A stretch of 64,000 nucleotides of DNA from an uncultured Prevotellaceae bacterium (lineage in GTDB: Bacteria; Bacteroidota; Bacteroidia; Bacteroidales; Bacteroidaceae). The notes beneath the pieces were generated by a model. The model made no database searches, was not told the DNA's origin, and saw nothing but the letters and a program-made list of their open reading frames with translations. A program made the translations under genes and the position numbers. Position 1 is the stretch's first letter; each line of letters begins with the position of its first letter. Of the stretch, positions 7,388 through 15,814 are shown piece by piece. The stretch is from assembly GCA_902781315.1 (NCBI GenBank), contig CACZIT010000001.1, positions 124,001 to 188,000 of the forward strand, written 5' to 3'.

Positions 7388-9646
7388 TTACTTCAGATAT
7401 TTCTCGCAGATTTCTTGGGCTATGGCTACGGCATCGCCTTCGGGCTTGGACGTGTAGGCGTTGTGCTGCAGCGTCCAGGGCTCTTCCAGGGCATACCAGT
7501 CGATTTTCACGTCCTGCTCAAGGGCCAGGGCGAAGAGCTCGCTGGTGCTCAGACCCTTGTAGCGGCCGTTGCCCAGCTTGTCGATATCGGGCTTCGACTT
7601 CGCTACCATCTGGTCGCTCAAAGCCTTGAAATAGGTCGACCAGCGCAGGTAGTAGAAGTCCTTCAGCAGGCCCTGCCACTCTTTGTGGGCATAGTCGCGC
7701 AGACCGCCGTCGTCGGCACACGTGCGGTTGCCCCACGTCGTGATCTGCACGCGGGCGTTCCACTCATACTGGTCGCGCTCCTCGGGCGTGGTGCCCAGCG
7801 AGCGAGCCTGCTCCGTCCAGCGGCCCAGGCGGAACTCCGAGCGCGTGCCCAGCAATCGGTCCTGGTCGAGAATCATGTCGAGGAACCGCTTGGAGTCGCG
7901 CTGGAAAGGCTCGCGGCGGAACGCCTTGTAGTCGGCCATGGCCTGCTGATACTGCACGCGGCCCTGGTCGGCCAACGCCTGGCGCACAATGTCGACGAGA
8001 TCGTATTCATAATTGTTGTTGCCACGATATTTCCCGGCTACGCTCGCAAACAGCAGGGCGGCGCGGCGCGTGTCGTCGGGGTCGTAGTAGTTCGACATCT
8101 TCGACCACGAGCTCACCTGGTAGTTGTTCTGCGACGGGCGTCCGCAGAAGATGCTTTCGTGAGGGCCTTGCTGGTTGTTGCCGGCCGGACAGTTGTAGAT
8201 GCTGTTCCCAAGCAGCAGCCACGCCTCCTCGATGGCCTTGTCCTCAACGCCATAGCGCGCACGGCAATACTGGCGCAGCCACCGAGTCTTGAAGTCTTCG
8301 ATTTGAGCATTGAACGTTGAACCTTCAGCCTCAATCCATGGCAGTTCGCTCATCAGTTCGAACATCACGGGGTTGTTCTCCGAACCCTCCATCGTGAAGC
8401 CGATGCCGCGCAGATGGCTCGCCTTCGGGTTCGTGCGCGTCTGTGCCCAGTTCGAGAGCAGCTGGTCCATGCGACCGTGCAGGCCCACGTTGCCGCCGAA
8501 GTTCTCCAGCAAGCACATCAGCCACTCGTGGTGGCCGTAGCCGCGGTCGTTTTGGAAGATGGAGGCGATGCCCCACTTCGGGCGGCACTCCGAGAAGAGG
8601 TCCAGGATGAGGAGGTCGCCCTGCTGCAGGTTCTGGATGAGTTCCTCGCGCGGATTCTCCTGCCAGCCCTGAATGACCCATGTGGCTCGCGGGTTCACCA
8701 GCTTCATCTCCTTCATGATGGCCTTGCCCGAGGCGTCGAGGTCCACGCCCACGGTGTTGCCACCCTCGTGGAACGGGTCCATCGAGTAGTAGTCGGCACG
8801 GCCAAACAGCTTCGTCAGTTCGTCATAGTAAAGGGCGGCAATCTCGTGGAAACGCTCGTCGGTGGGCTGCAAGAAGGCAGGACGCGTGTAGCCGTTCCAG
8901 CGTCCGCCGTCGGCCACGTTCAGTCCCAGCTTCTCGCGGGCATTGCTCGGCACCATGCCGCTGTAGCCCGGCAGCACGGGCTTCATGCCCCATTCCTTCA
9001 TGCGCTTCAGGATTTTCTTCTGCAGAGCCTCCTGCTGGGCATACCACGAAGCGGGCAGCGGACCGCCCCAGCCCTCGAGGTTGTTCATCTCCCACCACGC
9101 CAGGAAGGCCGGACCGGCAATGAACTCGCCCACCTCCTGCTCGGTGTAGCCCAGTCGAAGCAGCAGGTTGCGCCACACGCACTCCTCGCCCACCACGGCC
9201 AGCGGCAGGTTGACGCCGTGCAGTGCCATCCAGTCAATCTCCTGCTGCCATCGTTCCCAGTCCCAGAAGGCCATGGAGTAAGAAAACGTGCAGTAGTTGA
9301 AGTCGTAGCGCAGCGACATCTTCGTCTCGTGCTTCTCCTTTTTCCCGACGCGCGGCAGCACGGCAGGCAGCACGGCCTTCGGGTTGTTCCACGTGATGTG
9401 GATGCCGCAGTAGTACTTCAGGTACCAGTTCACGCCCACGGCCACGTCAATCCAGTTATGGCCGCGCACGACGACCTTCGCTCCCTGCTGGTCGAGTTCG
9501 AAGAACTCCCGTCCGTCGTTCTTCAGCAGTTCCAGTTTAAACTTCTTCGATGCCCCGCGGTCGATGCGCTCCAGCATGTCGCTGACGGGTGAAGCCTGCA
9601 CCGCGAGGGCAAACCAGGCAAATAGCAAAAGCAGACAGTTTCTCAT
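7388..9646 (-). CDS. Alpha-N-acetylglucosaminidase, GH89 (NAGLU family)
   Basis: 752-residue secreted enzyme that removes terminal alpha-linked GlcNAc. The signal peptide is residues 1-18 (ALAVQAS). An N-terminal alpha/beta domain, a TIM-barrel with the NAGLU hallmark blocks (WYLKYYCGIHITW, WERWQQEIDWMALHGVNLPLA) and an all-helical C-terminal domain match human NAGLU in order and length. Catalytic glutamates by alignment are Glu294 (DPFHEGG, acid/base) and Glu420 (FTMEGSENN, nucleophile). It is the first gene of a minus-strand group with DUF697 and the NagX-like acetyltransferase. A TACCTTTG -7 box sits about 30 bp upstream (9678-9685). Likely substrates are mucin or heparan-type alpha-GlcNAc ends. 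Confidence 0.95.
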   Translation of the reverse strand: MRNCLLLLFAWFALAVQASPVSDMLERIDRGASKKFKLELLKNDGREFFELDQQGAKVVVRGHNWIDVAVGVNWYLKYYCGIHITWNNPKAVLPAVLPRVGKKEKHETKMSLRYDFNYCTFSYSMAFWDWERWQQEIDWMALHGVNLPLAVVGEECVWRNLLLRLGYTEQEVGEFIAGPAFLAWWEMNNLEGWGGPLPASWYAQQEALQKKILKRMKEWGMKPVLPGYSGMVPSNAREKLGLNVADGGRWNGYTRPAFLQPTDERFHEIAALYYDELTKLFGRADYYSMDPFHEGGNTVGVDLDASGKAIMKEMKLVNPRATWVIQGWQENPREELIQNLQQGDLLILDLFSECRPKWGIASIFQNDRGYGHHEWLMCLLENFGGNVGLHGRMDQLLSNWAQTRTNPKASHLRGIGFTMEGSENNPVMFELMSELPWIEAEGSTFNAQIEDFKTRWLRQYCRARYGVEDKAIEEAWLLLGNSIYNCPAGNNQQGPHESIFCGRPSQNNYQVSSWSKMSNYYDPDDTRRAALLFASVAGKYRGNNNYEYDLVDIVRQALADQGRVQYQQAMADYKAFRREPFQRDSKRFLDMILDQDRLLGTRSEFRLGRWTEQARSLGTTPEERDQYEWNARVQITTWGNRTCADDGGLRDYAHKEWQGLLKDFYYLRWSTYFKALSDQMVAKSKPDIDKLGNGRYKGLSTSELFALALEQDVKIDWYALEEPWTLQHNAYTSKPEGDAVAIAQEICEKYLK

Positions 9647-9717
9647 TGTTTCTTTGATTGTTTTTGGTTTCTGTGGACAAAGGTACGAAATAATTTTGCA
9701 TTCCGCTATCTTTTTTC

Positions 9718-9805
9718 AGGAAAACAGCGGGTTGTGGGAGCAAAATAAGTTGTTTTGCGACTGAAATTAACTTATTTTGGTAATGAAAACAACTTATTTT
9801 GCTTG
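9718..9805. repeat. 22-bp-period repeat array, copy 1
   Basis: Four consecutive 22-bp units. The last three carry AAAATAAGTTGTTTTGC or AAAACAACTTATTTTGC-type cores. The ends form a perfect 17-bp inverted repeat (9740-9756 and 9786-9802). The same unit family forms arrays at 38549 and 55787. Confidence 0.8.
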
Positions 9806-9928
9806 GGGATAATATGCAAATAGACCCCTTTGGGGTCAAAAAAAGTATTTTTTTGCTTTGCATTTCTCTCACTTATTCGTACTTTGGCTGTCGCCGAAGG
9901 TACTCTCGTTCGGAAAAATCCAAATACA

Positions 9929-9960
9929 TTTGGTTTTTCTCTCACTTATTCGTACCTTTG
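9929..9960 (+). promoter_or_regulatory. Bacteroidetes promoter for EamA transporter gene
   Basis: -33 TTTG at about 9930-9933, 19-bp spacer, -7 TACCTTTG at 9953-9960. A near-copy of the same block (TTCTCTCACTTATTCGTAC, then TTTG) lies 73 bp upstream with its own TTTG at -33, giving tandem promoters. Confidence 0.75.
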
Positions 9961-10020
9961 CAGGGTGAAACCTTCTAATGCTTTGGAAAGAGAGGCGACA
10001 ACCCTGAAAATAGAACGAAG

Positions 10021-11019
10021 ATGATGTACTACGGAGAAATGATATCGCTGTGTGTGGCGGCCCTTTGGACGGTGGCGGCCCTGGCGAGCGAGGTGGCCAG
10101 TAAGCGTATGGGCGTGCTGGTGCTGAACTTCTGGCGCATGGTGCTGGCATTGCTGTTTTCCATTGTGCTGATGTGGACGATTACAGGGCAGCCCTTACCG
10201 CTGGATGCCGGCTGGCAGGCGTGGGCCTGGCTGTTGGCGAGCGGCATGGTGGGCTACTTCCTGGGCGACTGGTGCCTGTTCAATAGTTACGTCGTCATGG
10301 GTTCGCGCTTCGGCCAGTTGTTCATGACGCTGGCACCGGCCTTCACAGCATTCTTCGCGTGGACCATGATAGGGCAGAAGCTTTCCTGGCACTCGCTGCT
10401 GGCCATGGCGGTCACGCTGGCGGGCATTGCCGTGGCTGTGACCGACAAGCGGGGCACCGAGGACGGCAAGCCCTTGCCGCGCCGCGGCATCCTCTACGGT
10501 CTGGGCGCTGCCCTGGGGCAGGGACTCGGACTGGTGATGAGTAAGATAGGTATTGATTGCTATACGGCAGCATTGCCTGCCGAGCGGTTGGCCGAGATTG
10601 GCGACTACGTGCCCTTCGGCAGCAACCTCATTCGTTGCATGGCGGGACTGGCCTGTGTGTCGCTGTGGCTGTGGACCATGAGCGAGTGGAGCAAGAAACA
10701 GTCGGTGCGCGGCACGGGTCTTACCTCAGAGCACCCGCTGGCCGAGAAGCCACGTCCCACGCTGCTGCAGTCGCTGAAGGACCGGCGTGCCGTGGCGGTG
10801 ATGCTCATCGCCGTCTTCTCGGGTCCGTTTGTGGGTGTGAGTCTGTCGCTGAAGGCCGTGCAGTACACGGCAGCAGGCATCGCCTCTACCATTATGGCGA
10901 TGTCGCCCGTGCTCATCCTGCTGCCCTCGCGGTGGCTGTTCCATCAGCCCGTCACGCTGCGTGCCGTGCTGGGCGCTCTGATTTCGTGCGTGGGAGTGTC
11001 GCTGTTCTTCCTGCTATGA
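10021..11019 (+). CDS. EamA/DMT-family membrane transporter
   Basis: 332-residue protein with about ten hydrophobic helices arranged as two EamA halves (roughly residues 5-140 and 155-332), the layout of the drug/metabolite transporter superfamily. The substrate cannot be predicted. A charged loop at about residues 220-250 separates the helices of the second half. It starts at the first of two adjacent ATG codons, downstream of a strong Bacteroidetes promoter. It is convergent with terC, and the two stop codons overlap by 6 bp, so the end regions are shared. Confidence 0.85.
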   Translation: MMYYGEMISLCVAALWTVAALASEVASKRMGVLVLNFWRMVLALLFSIVLMWTITGQPLPLDAGWQAWAWLLASGMVGYFLGDWCLFNSYVVMGSRFGQLFMTLAPAFTAFFAWTMIGQKLSWHSLLAMAVTLAGIAVAVTDKRGTEDGKPLPRRGILYGLGAALGQGLGLVMSKIGIDCYTAALPAERLAEIGDYVPFGSNLIRCMAGLACVSLWLWTMSEWSKKQSVRGTGLTSEHPLAEKPRPTLLQSLKDRRAVAVMLIAVFSGPFVGVSLSLKAVQYTAAGIASTIMAMSPVLILLPSRWLFHQPVTLRAVLGALISCVGVSLFFLL

Positions 11020-12087
11020 TTGTTTGCGCTGCCTGACGACGGAGAGCAGGATGCTGGCGGTGAGCGTGCCGAAGATGACGAGCAGGCTCAGTCCGGTGCT
11101 GATTTCTACGTGTGGCACGTAGGGCAGGTGGCAGTGGAGCAGGAGCTTCACGCCGACGAAAATCAATACGATTCCCAAACCATATTTCAAGTAGTAGAAG
11201 TACTTCGCGATGGCGGCCAGTGCAAAATAGAGTGCACGCAGGCCGAGGATGGCGAAGATGTTCGACGTGAGCACGATGAAGGGATCCTGCGTCACCGAGA
11301 ATACGGCGGGGATGGAGTCTACGGCAAAGGCAATGTCGCTGGTCTCGATGACGATGAGGGCCACGAAGAGGGGGGTAAAAGCAAAAGAGAGACCCTCCCC
11401 CCTGCCCCTCCCTGTATGGAGGGGAGTAGATACACATTCTCCTTGGGTATTAGACTCATGATGTAAAGACATATCTCTCCCCTCCATATAGGGAGGGGTA
11501 GGGGGGAGGGTCTTTACCCAGAACTTCCCACCGTGCATCTCGTTGGTGACGGGGAAGAGCTTCCGGAAAACTCTTACAAAGATGTTGCGCGACGGGTCGG
11601 GCTGCTTCTCCTCGTCGTGGGTGAACATCTTGGCACCGCTGTAAAGCAGGAATACGCCGAAGATGGCCAGTACCCACTCGAAACGTGACACCACGGCAGC
11701 GCCGAGGAAGATGAAGATGCTGCGCAGGATGAGGGCTCCCAGGATGCCCCAGAAGAGCACCTCGTGCTGATACTTGCGCTCCACGCCGAAGAACGTGAAG
11801 AGCATGAGGAAGACAAACAGATTGTCGACCGACAGCGACTTTTCAATCAGGTAGCCTGTGAGAAATTCGAGTGCTTTCTGGTGTGGGTCGATGGGGTAGA
11901 AGAGGTAGATGCCCAGGCAGAAAACGAGCGAGACGGCTATCCATACGCAGGTCATGCGCAGGGCCTCGCTGATGCTCACTTCGTGCTGTCCCTTTCGCCC
12001 GAAGGATTTCAGGTCGATGGCGAGCATGAGGATGACCAGTGTGTAGAATAATATCCAGCCCCAGAGGGGAATGAGTTCGGAATGCAT
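11014..12087 (-). CDS. TerC/Alx-family integral membrane protein
   Basis: 357-residue protein of the TerC family, whose members are implicated in metal (Mn) export and tellurite resistance. It shows the typical helices (LTGYLIEKSLSVDNLFVFLM, then the late VIETSDIAFAVDSIPAVFSVT region with the family's conserved acidic residues). Normal members are about 310-330 residues. The extra length is an in-frame double insertion of the G-rich hairpin repeat (about residues 191-233) in a hydrophilic loop between transmembrane helices, giving PTPPYMEGRD ... PLHTGRGRGEG. The rest of the protein looks intact, so the insertion is probably tolerated. Confidence 0.9.
   Translation of the reverse strand: MHSELIPLWGWILFYTLVILMLAIDLKSFGRKGQHEVSISEALRMTCVWIAVSLVFCLGIYLFYPIDPHQKALEFLTGYLIEKSLSVDNLFVFLMLFTFFGVERKYQHEVLFWGILGALILRSIFIFLGAAVVSRFEWVLAIFGVFLLYSGAKMFTHDEEKQPDPSRNIFVRVFRKLFPVTNEMHGGKFWVKTLPPTPPYMEGRDMSLHHESNTQGECVSTPLHTGRGRGEGLSFAFTPLFVALIVIETSDIAFAVDSIPAVFSVTQDPFIVLTSNIFAILGLRALYFALAAIAKYFYYLKYGLGIVLIFVGVKLLLHCHLPYVPHVEISTGLSLLVIFGTLTASILLSVVRQRKQS
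11389..11515. repeat. Two inverted G-rich hairpin repeats inside terC
   Basis: Copies at 11389-11430 and 11474-11515 face each other in inverted orientation, separated by about 43 bp. Each has the TACTCCCCTCC / GGGAGGGG stem and a G-tract tail. Total added length keeps the terC frame. Confidence 0.85.
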
Positions 12088-12137
12088 TGTTGTTTCGAGT
12101 TTATTTGTTTTGAGTTTCTTGTTTCTTTTTGGGGATT

Positions 12138-13100
12138 CTAATTTTGGAATTCTGGGGGTGGGCTATGGAGTTCTGCCTTCAGTTTCTTCAGCGTGAAGGT
12201 GAAGCTGACGCCGCCGTTGTTGCCGTTGTGGGTGGTGATGGTGCCGCCATGCAGCAGTACGGCATTCTTCACGATGGCCAATCCGAGCCCCGTGCCTCCC
12301 ATCTGTCGGGAGCGCCCTTTGTCGATGCGATAGAAGCGTTCGAAGAGGCGTGAGAGATGCTCGGCGGGAATGCCGACACCATTGTCGGAGAAGTTGAACC
12401 ACCAGCTATCGGAGAACTCGATGGCAGAGAGCACGATGTGGGTGCCTTCGCCGGCATAGCATACGGAATTGTCGAGGATATTTCGGAAGATGCTGTAGAT
12501 CAGTCCGTCGTTGCCTTCCACCATGATGTCGGCAGGCAACTGGTTGTCGAAGGTCATGTGTTGTTTCTCGAGCAAGGGCGTTGTCTCGCTGACGATGTCG
12601 GCCACGAGTTGCGATACATTCACAGGTTGCCAACTGATGTTCTCCGCAGCATAGTCCATGCGGTTGAGCGTCGAGATGTCGTGCAGCAGGGCCGTGAGGC
12701 GCTTGGCCTGCTGATGGCTGCGCCTGATGAACTGCTGCTGCGTGGCGGGAGCCATATCGGGATTGTCGATCAGCGTCTCCATGTAGCCGAGGATGCTGGC
12801 CACGGGTGTTTTCAGTTCGTGCGAAATGTTCTGCGTCAGTTCACGGCGCATCTGTGCGTGTTGTTCTTCCTTCTCACGGCTGATGCGCTCGTCCATGCGT
12901 TGGGCGTAGCGGTGCAGCAGAATGGCCAGCAGTGACATCACCACCAGCGTAAAACCGAGTAAGTGCCAGTCGCTGGTTTCCGACATGGGAGCCATCGAGC
13001 GGCGGTCGTAGTCCTCGAAGAGGATGAAGATGACGGCGTAGACGGCAAAGATTGCCATCACGCTCACGAACATCTTGCGGCCTTCTGTCAGTTGCTTCAT
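12138..13100 (-). CDS. Sensor histidine kinase (PhoR-like)
   Basis: 320-residue membrane histidine kinase. Two transmembrane helices (about residues 10-28 and 47-64) flank a very short periplasmic loop. The dimerisation/phosphoacceptor box is SHELKTP with His94, followed by the ATPase boxes DNGVGIP and GGTGLGLAIVKN. I place the start at the ATG at 13100 (MKQLTEGRK), because the upstream extension has no kinase-like sequence and approaches the response-regulator end. It follows the PhoB-like regulator by 88 bp on the same strand, and a phosphate-transporter-like gene lies further upstream, so phosphate or ion sensing is a reasonable inference. Confidence 0.92.
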   Translation of the reverse strand: MKQLTEGRKMFVSVMAIFAVYAVIFILFEDYDRRSMAPMSETSDWHLLGFTLVVMSLLAILLHRYAQRMDERISREKEEQHAQMRRELTQNISHELKTPVASILGYMETLIDNPDMAPATQQQFIRRSHQQAKRLTALLHDISTLNRMDYAAENISWQPVNVSQLVADIVSETTPLLEKQHMTFDNQLPADIMVEGNDGLIYSIFRNILDNSVCYAGEGTHIVLSAIEFSDSWWFNFSDNGVGIPAEHLSRLFERFYRIDKGRSRQMGGTGLGLAIVKNAVLLHGGTITTHNGNNGGVSFTFTLKKLKAELHSPPPEFQN

Positions 13101-13188
13101 CTCGTTTTTGTTACTATGTTCTTTCTTTGCTTTGCCGCTTTCGTAACATCGTGGAGAAAGAAAGCGCGCAGAGCTCGTGGGTTCCCCG

Positions 13189-13935
13189 TTATCTTGTCTC
13201 TTGGTCAAGATAGCAGTACCCGAACCCAAGCCGGGATACAATGCGCTGGGCATGGCGTCCCAGTTTCTTGCGGATTCGGGCCATGTTGACGTCCACCGTG
13301 CGCGTGGTGACGATGACATCGCTTGGCCATACAAGGCTGATGAGTTCCTCGCGTGAGAACACACGGCCGGGGTGGTCGCATAGCATCTTCAGCAGGTTGA
13401 ACTCCGTAGGCGTAAACGGCATTGCACGGCCATCGATGGCAATGGTTTTGGCAACGGCGTCGATGGAAATCGCGATCGCACTGGCATCGGCCTCTTGAAC
13501 TATGGCAACGGGGGTGGTATCGGCCTCCTGTGCCGTACGAGCCAGTACGGCCCTTACCCGTGCCAGCACCTCCCTCACGGAGAAAGGCTTGGCAATGTAG
13601 TCGTCGGCACCCAGCTGAAACCCCTGCAACAGGTCGTCTTCGCTGTCGAGGGCAGTGAGAAAGATGATGGGAATCAGCTTTGCACGTGCGTCTGCTTTCA
13701 GCCTGTGGGCCAGTTCGAACCCCGATATGCCAGGCATCATCACGTCGAGGAGCAGCAGGTCGGGGGGCGCATAGCCGCTTGGACCTCCGCAGTCCTGACC
13801 ATTGCCCAAACTGCTGATGGCCTCGTCGGCCGAGTGGGCAGTCATCACCTCGTAGCCAGCAGCCTCGAGGTTGAAGCGCAGGATGTCGCACAGGTCAGGT
13901 TCGTCGTCGACGATGAGGATTCTCTTTTTGCTCAT
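13189..13935 (-). CDS. OmpR/PhoB-family response regulator
   Basis: 248 residues: an N-terminal receiver with the acidic pocket (VDDEPD, residues 9-14), phosphoacceptor Asp64 (LLLLDVMMP), Thr94 and Lys117 (AKPFS), then a C-terminal winged helix (PFTPTEFNLLKML ... RTVDVNMARIRKKLG). An unusual glycine-rich loop (GNGQDCGGPSGYAPP, residues 44-58) sits just before the phosphoacceptor strand, where PhoB proteins have a short turn. It has its own -7 box (TAACTTTG, 13943-13950 on the minus strand) and partners the downstream kinase. Confidence 0.93.
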   Translation of the reverse strand: MSKKRILIVDDEPDLCDILRFNLEAAGYEVMTAHSADEAISSLGNGQDCGGPSGYAPPDLLLLDVMMPGISGFELAHRLKADARAKLIPIIFLTALDSEDDLLQGFQLGADDYIAKPFSVREVLARVRAVLARTAQEADTTPVAIVQEADASAIAISIDAVAKTIAIDGRAMPFTPTEFNLLKMLCDHPGRVFSREELISLVWPSDVIVTTRTVDVNMARIRKKLGRHAQRIVSRLGFGYCYLDQETR

Positions 13936-13942
13936 TTGGCTG

Positions 13943-13950
13943 CAAAGTTA
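13943..13950 (-). promoter_or_regulatory. -7 promoter element for response regulator
   Basis: TAACTTTG on the minus strand, 8 bp upstream of the start codon, implying a very short or leaderless transcript. The -33 element is not clear. Confidence 0.55.
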
Positions 13951-13991
13951 CAAAAAAATCCTCTCATCCGCTATATTGCTGGACATTTTTA

Positions 13992-15677
13992 TCAGTTCAG
14001 TCTTGCCTCGACCACGTTCATCACGTAGTCGCCCAGGCGTTCACACTGCGACACGATGTCCATGTAGGTGCTGCCGAGGGCATAGCTATAGAGGTGATTG
14101 TCAATGTCGCGGATGTTCTGTTCCTTCAGCTCAGTGCGCAGGGTGTTGATTTCGGTTTCCATCTCCAGCGAGGGCTGCAGCGTGAAGTCCTCGCGCTTGC
14201 CGTTGAGCGTGGCCACCATCTGCGTGAGCGACTTGTCAGCCAAGTGCATCATGCGCTCAATGTTTTCTGTTTGAGCTTCGGTGAACGCCTCTGCCGACTC
14301 GTGATGGCGGTTCAGCGAACGAGTAATGTTGTAGCAGGCATCGCCGATGCTCTCCAGCTCGCTCACCTCGCGCAGCAGTGCGCGAATCTTCATCTTCGTC
14401 TCGTCTGACAAGTGGGAGTCGCTCACCTGGCCCAGGTAGTTGGCAATCTCTATTTCCATGTTGTCGGAGATGTTCTCGTACTTCTTGATGCGCTCAGCAA
14501 GTTGGGTGAAGCTGTTGCCGTCCTTCTCATGCAGCAGGTCGCGCGTCATGTTGAACATGCGCTGCATGCGCTCGGCAAAGAGGGCCGTCTCCTTCTGTGC
14601 CTGCAGCACGGAGATTTCGGGCGTCTTCATCAGACCACCTTGTATGTATTGCAGTCTGAACTCTTCCTCCTGCGGCAGCTCCTTCGTGGGCAGCAGCCAG
14701 CAGCACACCTTCTCAATCTGAGGGATGAAACCGAGCAGAATGGCCGTGTTCGACACGTTGAAGCAGGTGTGGAACATCGCCAGCACGATGGGTAGCTTGG
14801 CTGCCTGACCGCCTATGGTAGGATCATAGCCTACCATCCGGCACACCAGATTCACGAACGGATAGAACACGCACATCACCCAGATGATGCCAAACACATT
14901 GAACAAAAGATGGGCCAACGCTGCGCGGCGCGCCTGAATGTTGGCTCCGAGGGCTGCCAGGTTGGCCGTCATCGTTGTGCCGATGTTCTCACCGAGCACC
15001 AGGGCTATACCTAGATAGATGGGAAGCACCCCCGTAGAGCAGAGCAGGATGGTGATGGCCATCACGGCTGCCGACGACTGCACCACACCCGTGATGGCTG
15101 TGCCGATGGCGAGGAAGGCCAGGATTGTCCAGTAGCTGCCTGTGTCGAAGGAGGTGAAGAAGTTCACGACGCTTTCGTTGTGAGCCAGGTCCATCTCCTT
15201 GCCGGCGGTGCTGAGCATCACGAGCGAGAGAAACATGAACGCGATGCCGAAGAGGAAGTCGCCAATGTAGCGGTACTTCTTCTGATAGATGAGCATGATG
15301 CCCAGGAAAAAAGCGGGGTATACGAAGTTCGTCAGGTCGACGTTGTAGCCGAGCGACATGATCCATGCCGTCAGCGTCGTACCGATGTTGGCACCCATGA
15401 TGACGGAGATGGCCTGTCCGAGGGTCAGCAGTCCGGCGTTGACAAACGAAACGGTCATCACCGTCGTGGCTGATGACGACTGCACGGTGCTTGTCACGAA
15501 GACACCTGTCAGCATGCCTGTCAGGCGGTTGGTGGTCATGGCACCGAGAATGTGACGCAGTTGTGGTCCTGCCATTTTCTGCAGCGCTTCGCTCATCATC
15601 TTCATGCCGAAGATGAGCAGTGCTAGCGCTCCAAGAATGCGGAACGCAATGAGTAGATAGTCGGGATTGTTTTCCAT
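13992..15677 (-). CDS. Na/phosphate cotransporter family protein with PhoU-like C-terminal domain
   Basis: 561-residue protein. The N-terminal half is the NptA/PNaS transporter with two internally repeated Q-S-S-A motifs (TVQSSSATTVM and VVQSSAAVMAI) and the GANIGTT / GENIGTT pair. The C-terminal 200 residues form a charged helical PhoU-like domain (NMTRDLLHEKDG ... ESIGDACYNITRSL). It imports phosphate with sodium, or acts on a related anion. I chose the ATG at 15677 (MENNPDYLL) because the 25 residues before it lack family similarity and overlap a promoter (TAACTTTG at 15731-15738). It is followed by a PhoB/PhoR-like pair. Confidence 0.88.
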   Translation of the reverse strand: MENNPDYLLIAFRILGALALLIFGMKMMSEALQKMAGPQLRHILGAMTTNRLTGMLTGVFVTSTVQSSSATTVMTVSFVNAGLLTLGQAISVIMGANIGTTLTAWIMSLGYNVDLTNFVYPAFFLGIMLIYQKKYRYIGDFLFGIAFMFLSLVMLSTAGKEMDLAHNESVVNFFTSFDTGSYWTILAFLAIGTAITGVVQSSAAVMAITILLCSTGVLPIYLGIALVLGENIGTTMTANLAALGANIQARRAALAHLLFNVFGIIWVMCVFYPFVNLVCRMVGYDPTIGGQAAKLPIVLAMFHTCFNVSNTAILLGFIPQIEKVCCWLLPTKELPQEEEFRLQYIQGGLMKTPEISVLQAQKETALFAERMQRMFNMTRDLLHEKDGNSFTQLAERIKKYENISDNMEIEIANYLGQVSDSHLSDETKMKIRALLREVSELESIGDACYNITRSLNRHHESAEAFTEAQTENIERMMHLADKSLTQMVATLNGKREDFTLQPSLEMETEINTLRTELKEQNIRDIDNHLYSYALGSTYMDIVSQCERLGDYVMNVVEARLN

Positions 15678-15730
15678 AAAAATGTCAAGTTTGGGAGTTG
15701 ATGCAATCTCTATTTTTGCTTTTTCGAGTG

Positions 15731-15738
15731 CAAAGTTA
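15731..15738 (-). promoter_or_regulatory. -7 promoter element for Na/phosphate cotransporter
   Basis: TAACTTTG on the minus strand, 54 bp upstream of the chosen start. The -33 element is not clear. Confidence 0.5.
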
Positions 15739-15814
15739 TTGCATTCTCCCAAACCTGACGAAGGAATCGTGTTACAATTCTGTTACGATTGCCTTCTATA
15801 TGTTCTTAGCCCCC

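Larger units (their letters stand above)
9647..10020. promoter_or_regulatory. Divergent intergenic region: 22-bp repeat array, palindrome and promoters
   Basis: A 374-bp gap without a gene. It holds a minus-strand -7 box for GH89 (9678-9685), a 22-bp-period repeat array (9718-9805), a palindrome GACCCCTTTGGGGTC (about 9824-9838), and two copies of a plus-strand promoter block ending in TACTTTG (9863-9886) and TACCTTTG (9936-9960). Confidence 0.75.

Noticed and set aside
9824..9838. GACCCCTTTGGGGTC palindrome as an intrinsic terminator
   Set aside because: It is followed by As, not Ts, on the plus strand and precedes promoters; it may be a binding site, but there is no evidence for termination.
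11014..12087. terC as a pseudogene broken by the repeats
   Set aside because: The frame is continuous through both insertions and all family motifs on both sides are present.
13100..13364. Longer N-terminus of the histidine kinase
   Set aside because: The 88 extra residues overlap the response-regulator end, have no kinase similarity and no start context; the ATG at 13100 is preferred.
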